Below are positions 24,640-35,888 of a stretch of 64,000 nt of DNA, piece after piece. The stretch's first letter is position 1. Every line of letters starts with the position of its first letter. Location: positions 2,953,380-3,017,379 of the forward strand of contig CAUEEP010000759.1 of NCBI GenBank assembly GCA_958450365.1. Direction: 5' to 3'. The DNA is from Mesorhabditis belari (taxonomy: Eukaryota > Nematoda > Chromadorea > Rhabditida > Rhabditidae). The notes under the pieces were generated by a model. That model had not been told where the DNA came from. It ran no database searches and saw nothing but the letters and a program-made list of their open reading frames with translations. The position numbers were made by a program, and so were the translations under genes.

Positions 24640-25320
24640 AAATGACACGAGCCATAGACCATTTGACGCAGAATTTCACGCTGAATCCGAATCTGCTTTC
24701 CGTTTTTGCTAAATGGCACTCTGTTTTTTGGATTTGAAAAGTTAATCGTTCAGATCTCCGCTTCAAATAAAAGTTTATTTTAAACTACTTCTCATAAAAA
24801 TGTTTACTTTTAACAATTAACATCAAACAGCTATCATTAAAAACCAAAAAAAACAAGACTTCGACATTAATGACAATGAGCGAGTTTCATTCGATAGTTA
24901 AACATAGTTAGTAAATAGTTAGTTAAACATAATTAATAAATCATTAGTTTAACGATAGTCAGTAAACCTTTTTATGAGAAATATTTTAAAATCAACTTTT
25001 ATTTGAAGTGGAAAACAATTAACTTTTCAAATCCAAAAAAGTCAAATAAAAAAAGTAGAACGCCGAACTCAAACTCGAGATGGTTTGCCTTGTATCCCTT
25101 AACCCACTGCCACTCGGCCATCACTGCTTCTTAAAGTCTCTGAGAAATCTGCTTATAAGCTGGGGGTGTGATTTTTCAAAACCCATACAAAACTTTGCAC
25201 GCTTATAACTTTTAACAGAGTGGCGTTTAGCAAAAACGGAAAGCAAATTCGGATTCAGTGTGAAATTCTGCGTCGAATGGCTTATGTCATTTGACCATCC
25301 CTTGTAAAATTGCACAATTT
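24640..25320. repeat. Foldback element between eIF3j and the LSD1-type gene
   Basis: Left part (24640-24810) and right part (24955-25315) are inverted copies: GAATCCGAATCTGCTTTCCG versus CGGAAAGCAAATTCGGATTC, and CTTCTCATAAAAATG versus TTTTTATGAGAAATA. The right arm is longer because of an insertion at about 25040-25190 that contains a tRNA-like piece. Confidence 0.8.
25070..25125 (-). ncRNA. tRNA-like fragment inside the right arm
   Basis: Minus strand reads ATGGCCGAGTGGCAGTGG (A-box like) and, 30 bases later, a degenerate B-box GAGTTTGAGTTC. It resembles the tRNA-like sequence at 11933-12007 and interrupts one arm of a foldback element. Not a functional tRNA. Confidence 0.35.
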
Positions 25321-25613
25321 TAAAGCTAAACCATCAAAGGACATTAAAAAGTTTGGATGATCCTGCGGTCCCACCCCAAATATTTTTACTTTACTTTTTA
25401 TTAAAGTCGATATTCAGTCATTCATTACTTCAAATATTTTTTAACGAGATTAAATAAAATTCTTTATTCATCACAAGGCATATAAAATAACAAGTAACGG
25501 TGACGCAATTTCCCTTTTTGAAAACCAAACCATCAAACCAAAAAGTATATAGCAATGCTCAAGCCAAAAGTGAATCAGTATTTATCAAAAAAAGGAAAGT
25601 CTTGAGAAAATGA

Positions 25614-26662
25614 CTACATAAAGTCTTCATCTTCCTCGTTTCTCCATCCAGAACCACCGCCAGCACCGAAATCGTCAAAATCGTCCTTCTGCTTCCCGCC
25701 TAAAGTAAAAAAATACTGCGAATACAAAGAACAATACTTATCACTAGGTATGTTTTGAAAATCGCTAAAGTGTTGAAGTAAATGAAAACTCATTTACTTC
25801 TACTTCAACATCACAATTTTTAGTTTTTATCTGCCCAATAGAAACTACCTGTTGATTTGACGGCAGCTTTTGCCTTTTTCTTGCCAATCACAGCAACCGG
25901 TTTTGCTTTATCGGTTTCTTTTTTCTTATCATCGGCGATTTGCTTCAACAAGTTCGACATTTTTCGGATATCAGTCGCCTCCACTAAAATGAGGCCAATA
26001 ATGAAAAATATTTGAACAACATACAATCTCCCGAGATGCCTATTAACAACTTTGAGAGGAAGTCTCCATAATGCGCAGCCTTGTGTCGCTGAGTGGCCCA
26101 CTTGGCAATCTTGTCTCCCCATTTTTCGAACTCCTCCTAAAAACACTTTTCATTATTTTAGAAAACGTCTTTTTACCTTGGTTGCAGCTTCTTTCCAATC
26201 CTCTTCTTCTTCGCCAGCATCAGCTCCGAGTAGCTCACGTGCAAACGCTCTATCGACCTTCCTTAAAAAAAAAAATCAATAATTAACAGCAATTCTAAAA
26301 ACAAACCTTTGCATTTCTTCTCGTTCAGCGTAGGTCAGCTCTCGGCCCAAATCTTCCAACACATAAGTCTAAAGGCTTATTATCGTCAATTTTTTTACTT
26401 TCTTTTTACCTTGTCCTCTTTGGTGTCCCCATACTTCGGTTTTGTCTTCGTTTGAGGTTGTGGTGCAGGAACCTGAAAATACAAGTTTATCTTAAACTTG
26501 AAAACACTTTACCGTATGAGTGTCGATTGGTTGTTCAACGGGAGCTGGCGGTGGGGCTACAGCTTCAGGCTCAAAATCCTCATCATCTAAAATAACAGCG
26601 TCTTTGGTATACAAAATTTCCTTCCAGCCAATAGGTATCAACTCACCCCAATTGTCTCCCAT
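25614..26662 (-). CDS. eif-3.J: Eukaryotic translation initiation factor 3 subunit J
   Basis: eIF3j helps the eIF3 complex bind the 40S decoding site. Exon 1 is only 16 bases (26662-26647), encoding MGDNW; it splices in phase 1 to DDEDFEPEAV, giving the family's acidic start DNWDDED. Then come Pro-rich PAPQPQTKTKPKYGDTKEDK, LGRELTYAEREEMQRK, GEEEEDWKEAATKEEFEKWG, HKAAHYGDFLSKLLIGISGD, LEATDIRKMSNLLKQIADDKK, the Lys-rich GKKKAKAAVKSTGGKQK and the acidic end GGGSGWRNEEDEDFM, which matches the DYEDFM end of human EIF3J. Seven exons. A minus-strand AATAAA lies at 25463-25468. The start is 290 bases after the SLC25A46 stop, so it may be trans-spliced from a shared transcript. Confidence 0.93.
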
Positions 26663-26952
26663 CTTGGGCCGTTATCGAATAGAGTTAGCCAAAACTAAAA
26701 TCAACATCGATACATCGATCAAAAAATCGCGAGCTTTTACAAGATTTTCTAGATTTTTAAAAACTTGAAGTATCGAATAACCGACAAGATTTCGATATCA
26801 AAAAAATTATAATCGAATACGAATGATTTATTGCTAATCTTAAGATTTGCACTAAAGAACACAAAATAATGACTAAAATCTATAAACCTAGATAATAAAT
26901 AAAGCAGGTAGCCTACAAATACAAAATCAGCAATACGAAAATAAACGTCTTC

Positions 26953-29314
26953 TCATTGAAATTGGTTGTTTGTGTCGAGATGGAGCGGTGGTAGAGTGTC
27001 CCATGTGGTTGAAGCTGATGGGTTACGACCAAATATGGATGACCTAAAAAATGAAATTTAATTATTGTCAAAGAACTCTTGAAGCTATATTTATTTGCGA
27101 CTTTTTTCATGACATGATGTCAATTCTTAATAAACGTAATCAATTCCATACTTTGGTGGTTGGTGCGGTGGGTTGCCGAAAGAGCCAGTCGACTGCGCTC
27201 CATGGAATGTACCACTCGTTTCACCAAAAGACGGAAACGAGAGAGCATCTCTCTTTGGTGTTCGTGGCATTGGAGGCGAGGAGAGAAGTGGCGGAGAAGC
27301 TGTGGAGAATGGAACCGATGGAGCCGTCGTAGATATGGGTATCGCTCTAAATAAACAATTATAAAAAAAACCGATGAAGTGTCGTTTACCTGCTTGGACT
27401 GCCAATAACCGGTGCTGACTCATCACTCGAATAATAGTCCTGTGGAGGCATTTGTTGAATGGCGAGTGGACCAGATAGAGGCCTAAAATCTACGCAATGT
27501 ACACTTGAACTAGCTGTTGCATAAAGAATATACAAACCCAATAGTGTCCAGATTAGCTGCATGTGATAGAGGAGGCGTTGTCGTAAAATGATGCGCTTGA
27601 GTGGCACGACGAAGAGCTAAAACCAAAAGTTTTTGTAAGATCAACTTTTTTTACCTTCACTTCCACGATCAAAACAAGCCCGGGCTACTTGGTGAAGCAT
27701 CGATTGGAGCATGTATTCCAAGACGAGAGCCCCCGCACCCTATAAGCAAAAAGCTTTTAAAATCCACAGCAAAACTCCTCACCGCATATAGTACCCAAAA
27801 TCCTTCTCGTTTCACGGTCTGTTGTAAACAATCGAAAAAGCCGCTGTATTTGATAGTAATCGAAGCTGCGGACAGTCCAGTGTCCAAATTATCAATGAGA
27901 GTACGAGTCCCTAAAAAAAACAAGTAGATCAGACAAACAAAGCATCTCAAACCTTGAATGTACATCCGATGAAGAATTGTCTCAAAAGGAAACAAAATAA
28001 GATCGGTGCACACAGAGGAAGTCATTTGAGCGAAAATGAGTGGCACAAATTCATGAAAAGTTGATCTGTCCGATTCAGGCTTGCGGTTCTGAATTTCGTA
28101 GGTATTTATTTAAGCTAAGATCACATACCACATATCGCCGAGCCATATTATAAAGATATTGATAGAGCATCGTCTTGACCAAATAATGAGATGTGTGAAA
28201 TGCTACCTGTAATTGATATTGTAAAAAAAAATTACCAAAGTGTGACAGACCGTAGGAACAGCGAGATGCAAAATCGAGAAACGACGAGACGCGTCTCGAG
28301 CACCAAATGCGAAGAACCTAAAAATTACCAATTTTTTTTTTTGGCCATTTCCCTAACCCTTACCTCATTCTATCAACACCCTTGACAATCACTTCCATTA
28401 CCCGATTCTCATCAGCACCAGCACCGCTCTCACTCTAAAATGAACTATAATTTTGAAAAATATTTAATAACCCACCCGAACAGTTTCAATAAATGAAGAG
28501 ATATAAAATGGAGTCATTACAAAAGTCGATACAGCTTTTAAAAGTATATGTTTCCAGAACTTTTCCGTGCTCCCACCAGGGACAAATGACCTTAATTGGA
28601 AAAATGTTAAAATTAGAAAGCGCTGTGTTAAATGCGCTCACTTTGGTAATCCACAAACATCCGAGAGTACGATCTCGGTGACTGAAGTGAGACCCCATAG
28701 TACTCCATTTCCAATTGAGCCCTTCCATAATGTGAGAATACCCTAAAACCTTTATGTCACAATAGAAAATGCAAAATTCATACCTCCTTGCTTGTCATAT
28801 TGAAGATGACAGGCATCAAAGTCACTGGTGTCAGATGGATAGACCGAGCATGCTGATGTACCTAAACAAGATAAATCTTTTGATAAAAAGAATGAATAAA
28901 CCTGACATTGTCGACGCAACACTTTACATGGATGAACAATGAAGAGCTTCGTGGCCATCCTAAAACAATTCAATATCACCAGGAGATAAATGGCTGTTCA
29001 TTTAGTTGCCGTTTCATTATACACAAGTTTTTCTCACTAAACTGCCTCAACTTACTCAGCCAATCCCAGCATTGCTGATGCCAATGGATCCTCGGTTTTT
29101 GGCATGAAAGGCGTTGAATGGGGTGAAATTTGTTTGCTTGTTGACGGTCCATTGTTCACACGATCCTGGTTCGAATGCGCTAAACACAAAATGATATTGA
29201 TCGAAAAGATGATGCTTGGTTCCCTTCACCGGATTTCATAAACAACAAACATTCACCTTTCGCATCGCCTCCACCTCCCCAATGTAGATTACTCCGATTT
29301 CTGATGAAATTCAT
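26953..29314 (-). CDS. slc-25A46: SLC25A46-like mitochondrial outer-membrane carrier protein
   Basis: SLC25A46 is a divergent carrier on the mitochondrial outer membrane that acts in fission and lipid traffic. Matches along the protein: N-terminal RSNLHWGGGG (human NLHWGEK), VHPCKVLRRQCQVHQHARSV, ALWKG-like TLWKGSIGNG, LILFPFETILHRMYIQGTRT, LIDNLDTGLSAASITIKYSG, and FFDCLQQTVKREGFWVLYAG. The human protein ends near this last carrier repeat. Here the phased exons continue for about 130 residues of Ser/Pro-rich tail (IQQMPPQDYYSSDESAPVIG, SPPLLSSPPMPRTPKRDA, GRNPSASTTWDTLPPLH) to a stop at 26953. The start at 29314 follows an acceptor TTACAG only 139 bases after the ubh-4 stop. A minus-strand AATAAA is at 26827-26832. 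Confidence 0.88.
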
Positions 29315-29453
29315 CGCAGATTCATCGGCAATATCTGTAATTTAAATCATTTATACACGACTTAACACGAAGCAAACACCAATTGAAACAGAAAAGGATA
29401 AAATACAAAATTAACACTGCATCACAATAAATAGGCAGGTTCGTAAACGACGA

Positions 29454-31156
29454 TTATTCCATTTTCATTTCGGTTTTGATTTGTTTCTTGGCGATTTCCT
29501 CAACCCGTCGCTTCTCGATCGATTCCTAAATTTAATGTTATGAATCATGTCACCAAGTATTTCCAAGAGATAAAGGTTTGAAATTTTCTTACCTTGACAA
29601 GCGGCACCAATAGCTCTTCTTTTGCAAGCACACGAAGTAATTCGACGATGAATGGAATATAATTGTGACGGCGTCGTTTATTCTCCAACTTCTGTCGTGC
29701 ATCCTTTTCATGTTCGGCGTTCAATTCCTCGTGCAGATGAGCAATCTGAACAAAAAACATCATATCATTGTTCTTTCTGGTTTCATAATTTTAATTAAAA
29801 CTAACCTCTGTTGGATCAGCCGCATCGCCCAAAATCTCCAACTGTTCCTGAAGCTTCATTTTGCGGTCTTTGACCATAGCAAGCAAATTGAAATGAATCT
29901 CTCCTTGCGAAAACTTTGCAATTCGTTGATTGATCACCGGTCTCACCACATCCATCCATTCTTGCCCATCAGTGATCACTCCAACTTCAAGTGGCGACTC
30001 TCGCATTCCGTCCAATTCGTAGACTTTCCCCTTTATTGGGACATAAGCGACAAAATGGTAGATATCATCGTCTTTCGTTGGCGGCGGTTGAAGAACCTCG
30101 TACAATTGCGTACGACCATAACTGTTGTGCACGGTGCGAATTTGTTCCGAGTTGCCGAGCACGAGTCCTCGATCGGCGGGAGTGAAATCCTTTGTGAATG
30201 ACTTGAAGTCGGAGAGAATCTGACCAAGTTTCACATCTTCGTGGTTCACATTGAACAAAAGGTTGATAATCGCTTGAGTGGCACACGCGTTCGTGATCAC
30301 CTAAAACAGAAGAATATTAGGTGCTATAGTAGTTGAGGGGAGGCAGTGTGCATCATCTCTATTGAGTCAGAGCGCACTAATTTTTACTTCTAGGGCTTTT
30401 AATGGCGTAGATTCATAATTTGTTATTTTTTTAAAGTTGTTATCGCTTCATCGAGTGTTCATCATTTTTGGCTCCTCAACTTCTTGCCCCCTAGAAACCT
30501 AGAAAACCGAAGCTTTTCGAAATCTGTCAAAAGCCTGTTTTAGAGAACAAATAGCCCTTTTTATTGGTAAAAAGGGCAGATTAATTGGTGTACTAGTTAT
30601 TTCTAAAAAGTGCAATGAATAAGCGTACCAACTTTCAAGTTGTCAACCTAATATTACCAATCGATTCAGCGTGACCGAAAACCCTAGAAAACCTGTTTTT
30701 GGCACTTGCCAGAGGCATTTTCGAGACCCCGTATAGCCCCACTATCATAAAAAGTCATTGTTTAGTTAGTTTAGTTTAGTTTTAGTTAGCACCAATAGCA
30801 TGGTAATGCCTAGTTTACGTTAAACACCAATTTTTCTCCACGCTATCAAAAGAGCTAGCTAATCCCTTACCTAATAACTCTTATCACATTTCAGCAAATT
30901 TCAGTACCCATAAAAATCTCACCTGTTGCGCAAAGTAGATCTGATCGGTATCCTTCGCTGGTTGCCCCATCGGCTCATCGCCAGCTCTCCACTTGAAGAG
31001 AAAAATCAGTCCGTGAATCGGTTTCAAGTGCGAACACGCCTCATCATCCAACGAATACAGCTCCTCGATTTGCACTCCAGTCACTCCGAAATTCCTGATC
31101 AAATCGGTGAAGACACCGGGATCGGATTCGATCAAACACCATTGTCCCTCGTCCAT
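29454..31156 (-). CDS. ubh-4: UCH37/UCHL5 proteasome-associated deubiquitinase
   Basis: Cysteine protease that trims ubiquitin at the 19S proteasome. Exons: 31156-30923, 30300-29806, 29745-29593, 29525-29454. MDEGQWCLIESDPGVFTDLI starts the UCH fold; the catalytic Cys is in NACATQAIINLL; the catalytic His is in DIYHFVAYVP and Asp in YELDGMRESPLEVG; RPVINQRIAKFSQGEIHFNL follows; the C-terminal UCHL5/ULD region is KRRRHNYIPFIVELLRVLAK, ending in a charged KKQIKTEMKME tail. Length (about 318 residues) is normal for the family. Start chosen because the ATG lies 3 bases after a TTTTCAG with no upstream exon, as for an SL acceptor. It is the first gene of a four-gene same-strand run. Confidence 0.95.
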
Positions 31157-31260
31157 TCTCTGAAAATCGACATTGTAGTGGTAAAATAGAGAAACCAAAA
31201 CGATTTGAGACTTTAAAAGAGCTTTAAAAGGTTTTAAAAGGCTTTAAAAGGTTTTTATAG

Positions 31261-31443
<183 letters not shown>

Positions 31444-31472
31444 TTTAAAAGACTTTAAAATGTTTTAAAAGA

Positions 31473-31990
31473 CTGGGGTAGGCTAATTTTCGCCATTTTA
31501 TTTGCGCAACTTTTTGACGTTTTTAAGGGACTGGCGCGAAAGCAGAGCGGTGCGCTTTCTAAAGCGTGGATGCGCTACCGTAACCCGCACAAAAATTCTC
31601 TTTTGCCATTCTTTTCATTTTCCTTGATTCCATGATGGGATCGGAAACTTTGTCCGGTTTTTATGCCGAGTCCCGCTAAGTTTCATACTGCGGTCAGACT
31701 TTACGAAGAAATGATGCAAATAATCAACTGTTTCAAGCTTTCATCGGCTATCAATATCACTGTTGCACAAAGCTACGTACGGAAGAAAACTGTATTGGCT
31801 CGACAAAAGCAACGTTTTACTGCTATTTCTAATGGTCGCTTGCCCGGTTGCGATTTTGTGCAACATCTTTCTCAGCTTTTGACTTATATTAAAAAAATTT
31901 GATTTTTATTGTTGTCCTTAATAGAGTGTTAAAGTTGCGCAAATGACCCTTGTTGCGCAAATAAAATGGCGGAAATTAGCCTACCCCAAA
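31473..31990. mobile_element. Short terminal-inverted-repeat element
   Basis: Ends are inverted copies: GGGGTAGGCTAATTTTCGCC at 31473 and GGCGGAAATTAGCCTACCCC ending about 31986, extending about 38 bases through TTTTATTTGCGCAAC. The interior holds one short frame (31663-31902) of 79 codons, YEEMMQIINCFKLSSAINIT and ending LLTYIKKI, with no homologue I know. The right end is duplicated at about 32185-32285 next to a second run of TTGCGCAA motifs. Confidence 0.75.
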
Positions 31991-32420
31991 AGACATTGTT
32001 ATCGGTTGCACTTTTTTGTTAAAGCAATAAAATATTTTACTAATGGTTATTAGCTCCTAGAAAGGCCTAATTTAGACAAATATTGGAAGATTGCGCAAAA
32101 AAATTGGAAGATTTCATAAAAAAATAGAAGAAAATAAAAAAAGCTCAAAAATGAAAATAATGATAAAAAAACTTAGTGCTTAATCGAGTGTTAAAGTTGC
32201 GCAAACCTACTTGCGCAAATGACCCTTGTTGCGCAAACGTACTTGCGCAAATAAAATGGCGGAAATTAGCCTACCCCAAAAGACTTTAAAAGAGTAAAGA
32301 AAAAAATAAAATTTCAAAATAGCATGACTTAACGCTTTTTTAAGAACTACAGCCGTTTTTCTCTAACAAAAAAAATGAAAGACAAATAAATTTCAAAGAG
32401 TGTACGCGGCGATACAAAAA

Positions 32421-32935
32421 GCGAATACATTCCCTATTTTGTCTCCTTTCTGTGTTCCCCCTCATTTTTCTTTTCGCGGTGATGTAAAATTGTTAGAATT
32501 GAGGCGGAAAATAGCAATAGATTGTTGTTTTTGCTCTTTCTCAGTCAAAACTTCATCAAAACATTAAGATTATATCATTTTACCTGTTTTCCGTCAAAAT
32601 TCCTCTTATTGCTTGTTTGCTGCTTCTCTGCTTTCTAAATTTCAAGTTTTTAGGCACAAAAAACGAACACATTCCCCATTTTGTTTCCTTTCTGTCTTCC
32701 CCCTCATTTTTCTTTTCGTGGTGATGTAAAATTGTCAGAATTAAAGCGGAAAATAGCACTAGACTCTTGTTTTTGTTTTTTTGACTGAGAACATTCTTGT
32801 TCTCAGTCAAAATTTCATCAAACTTCATCAAAACATTAAGATTATATCATTTTATCTGTTTTCCGTCAAAATTCCTCTTATTGCTTGTTTGCTGCTTCTC
32901 TGCTTTCTAAATTTCTAAATTTCAACTTTCTAGGC
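32421..32935. repeat. Tandem duplication of the eif-3.E upstream region
   Basis: Two units of about 240-270 bases (32421-32655 and 32661-32935) are close direct copies, including TTCCCCCTCATTTTTCTTTT, GGTGATGTAAAATTGT, TTCCGTCAAAATTCCTCTTA and TTGTTTGCTGCTTCTCTGCT. The second unit ends at the CTTTCTAG SL-type acceptor just before the eif-3.E ATG; the first ends in the equivalent GTTTTTAGGCAC. The promoter and 5' UTR may therefore exist twice. Confidence 0.9.
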
Positions 32936-32941
32936 ATCATC

Positions 32942-35456
32942 ATGGCTGAATTTGATTTGACGAAAAAGATGGCTCCATTTTTGGATCTCCATCTAATCAT
33001 CCCGCTTCTCGAGTTTATCGAACCACGAAAGGTTAGCGTTTTGTTAAAATTTGATTTATTAACTGAACAGCAGACGTTAAACTATCCTTTAGTTTAGTTT
33101 AGCCTTTATGGAATTGTTTTTCTTTAGATTTTCGATGAAAAATCGATGATCGAGATGCATCGGAAGGTTTTGCTGAAGACGAATATGATCGATTCAATTA
33201 TCGAAACTTACCCAGCAAAGCAAGTGCCCGCCGAGCTTGAACAACGACGAGATGCTATCCTTGCAGAGCGAGAGCAGTTGAAGGCTCAGGTAAAAGAATT
33301 TGGAGGCTTTCTGAAGCTCCTTCTTCTTCTGAAGGCTTTAAAATAACACTAAAACTTTCAGGCTAAATTGAACTTTACGGCCCAGAGCCAAAATACATCC
33401 CAAGCTTCGATTTTATGCTTTATTATGCCTAGTTATGCACAAAAAATACAAAAATAATGAGAGGGGAAATTTTTAAACCAAAAATAGACCTTCTGGATCG
33501 TAAAATTCAATTTAGCCAACTTTCATGTTTCAGGTCGATCCGGTAATCGAGTTGCTTGAATCGGAGTCTGTGAAAGACATCATCGAGTCGACACGCGAAC
33601 GAGACGGAAATCAGAAGATCTTGGAGCATTTGATAAACAATCACGGGGTAAACTTTGGCTTTTCCATCTAGTAGCAACTGAAAACTTTAGTTTAAATTGG
33701 AAATGTTGGACGTTCTCTTCAAGTACGCGAAATTTTTGTACGAATGCGGAAACTATCAGGCTGCGTCCATCATTCTTTTCCATTACAGGCTAGTTCTTTG
33801 TTAAATGATTTTTTAACTACTTATTTTAGAAATCTGATTCCACAACACGATCCAAATTATTTAAATGCACTTTATGGAAAACTTGCATCAGAGATCAATC
33901 TACAGGTACCCTTTGATTCTGAGCCTTGAGAAAACAGTAAAAACGTAGGCACTAATAAACTTCGGGGGGCCACTTTGACCCGACTTGATCAGACCCTATT
34001 CTAGGCGTGTTTTTTCTAATCTTGTTTTGTATTTTCTGGGGTAATCAATTGACGATATTTTTGGACAAGTTATCACTTTGTATTTTGTCCCTCTCTTCAT
34101 TTTTTAAGCTTAGCAACACGGGAGAGGCAAAACTCTAGCTAGATTAGCAAAATATGAATAAAAATTGTTCAAAACTTTCTAAAAATATTAGCAATAGATT
34201 TATCATGCTTGACTATACCAGAAAAAGTAAAATAATGTTGGTAAAACAGTCAAAAAAAACATCTGACTAAATCGAGTGAAAGTGGCCCCTGAAGTTTATT
34301 ACTACCAAAATGTAACCTAAATTCATCATTTAAATGTTAATTTTAGGAATGGGAACACGCCAAAGATGATCTCGTCAAATTGCGAGCTTACATCGACTCG
34401 AATCCGTTTGACACCGAGTGGGAACTGGTTCAACAGCGGGCATGGTTGATGCATTGGGCGCTCTTTGTCTATTTCAACTATCCAAAGGTATCCCATACCT
34501 TTCTTTTGTTTCATTTTAACGGCATTTAGGGTCGAGATGAAATTATTGACTTGTGCCTCAATCAACAAGCGTATTTAAGCACGATACAAGTAAGTTTCAA
34601 GCATTTTTTTCGAACTTTCATTTTTTTTGTAGGTTGTCTGTCCTCACCTGCTTCGTTATTTGGCTGTCGCTGTTGTTACTTCAAAGAATAAGCAGAAGAA
34701 TAGCTTGAAAGATCTTATCAAAGTCATTGATATTGTAAGCTTTTATCCAGCATACCCATTTAACTCCAATTTTCAAGGAACGACATAATTATGCCGATCC
34801 TGTGACTGATTTCTTGACGTGTCTCTACATAAAATATGATTTTGATGAGGCGCAACAAAAGTTGCGACAATGTGAAAAGGTAAAGCTAAAATTGGGAAAC
34901 CTGAAACTGTTGTATTTTTTCAAGGTCCTTTCAAACGATTTCTTCCTTACTGCTTGTTTGGAGGATTTCCGTGAGTCGGCTCGTCTTTTGACTTTTGAGA
35001 TGTTCTGCCGGTAAGTCGTTTAATCCCGGATCCGGCTGAACCAATAAATTTCAGAATTCACCAATGCATTTCCATTGAAATGCTTGCCCAACGCCTCAAT
35101 ATGAAACAGGTAAGAAACTTATGGGTTATTGAATTTGATTGTTTAATGAAACATCTTGCATGTTTGTGGTTTAGGAGGAAGCTGAGCGGTGGATTGTCGA
35201 TTTGATCATTAACTACCGAATTGATGGAGCAAAGATCGACTCGAAATTGGGGCAGGTTGTGATGGGAGTAAAGACGAGCAATATTCACGAACAGGTAGAC
35301 AAGAACTCTTTTTTTTTATGCACTCTTTGAAAAGGGTTCGTTTTTAATCTTTGATTATAGGTGATTGAAAGCGCCGAACGATTGACGAAGCGAGCCCAGG
35401 CATTGACTCTACAATCGGAAAAAGTTCGAACGGATCGCGTACGAGGACTTCAGTAG
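32942..35456 (+). CDS. eif-3.E: Eukaryotic translation initiation factor 3 subunit E (Int6)
   Basis: PCI-domain subunit of the eIF3 complex. First exons: 32942-33031, 33128-33289, 33534-33647, 33691-33788, 33830-33905. Diagnostic segments in order: [115 protein letters not shown]; then the PCI region [59 protein letters not shown]; and the end [17 protein letters not shown]. Exon 4 joins exon 5 in frame only if a GC donor (TACAG|gctagt) is used. The start follows a CTTTCTAG acceptor by eight bases. A foldback element lies in intron 5. Confidence 0.96.
33948..34311. repeat. MITE-like element in eif-3.E intron 5
   Basis: Imperfect inverted ends of about 30 bases: ACTAATAAACTTCGGGGGGC at the left and GGCCCCTGAAGTTTATTACT at the right. 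It contains a TTTTCTGGGGTAATCAATTGACG block resembling the one found next to the TGATCACGA motif in other elements here. Non-coding. Confidence 0.7.
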
Positions 35457-35679
35457 AAATCTTTTCTGGGGCTTTGTTTTATCATTGTTGTTTTTACTTC
35501 TATCATTTACTTTCCCAATTGTTGTATGTTATTGGAATGATATGACATAAATATTTCTATTGGTGTTAAATATAGATAAAAGTAAAAGCACCAAATTGCT
35601 TTAGTAATTTTAAGCGACTCTGAGTTCCGTTACGCTTTTTCACTCGAAGGCAAGCAAACAGAACTCGACTTTGGAAACC

Positions 35680-35735
35680 AAGACGATAATTTGTCTTGCT
35701 TCCTCCCGGCCAATCCAATTCAGAAAAGCACTTTA
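35680..35735 (-). pseudogene. Orphan copy of an SPT3 exon segment
   Basis: About 56 bases here match the exon at about 36140-36195 with few changes: shared AAGACGATAATTTG, CTTCCTCCC and CCAATCCAATTCAGAAA. It lies past the SPT3 stop, between the convergent ends of eif-3.E and SPT3. It has no splice sites or frame of its own that I can support. Confidence 0.75.
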
Positions 35736-35888
35736 AAAACCTAAAAAAAACTGCATTTAAAAATTCTTATCAATGAAAAACAAGCTTTATACTGTAATAA
35801 ACCAATAAAATTGGACATCAGATTCATAAAATCGCTGCCAGAATAAATGAGATCAGGTTAAATGCACAGCAAAAATATTCACATTCCA

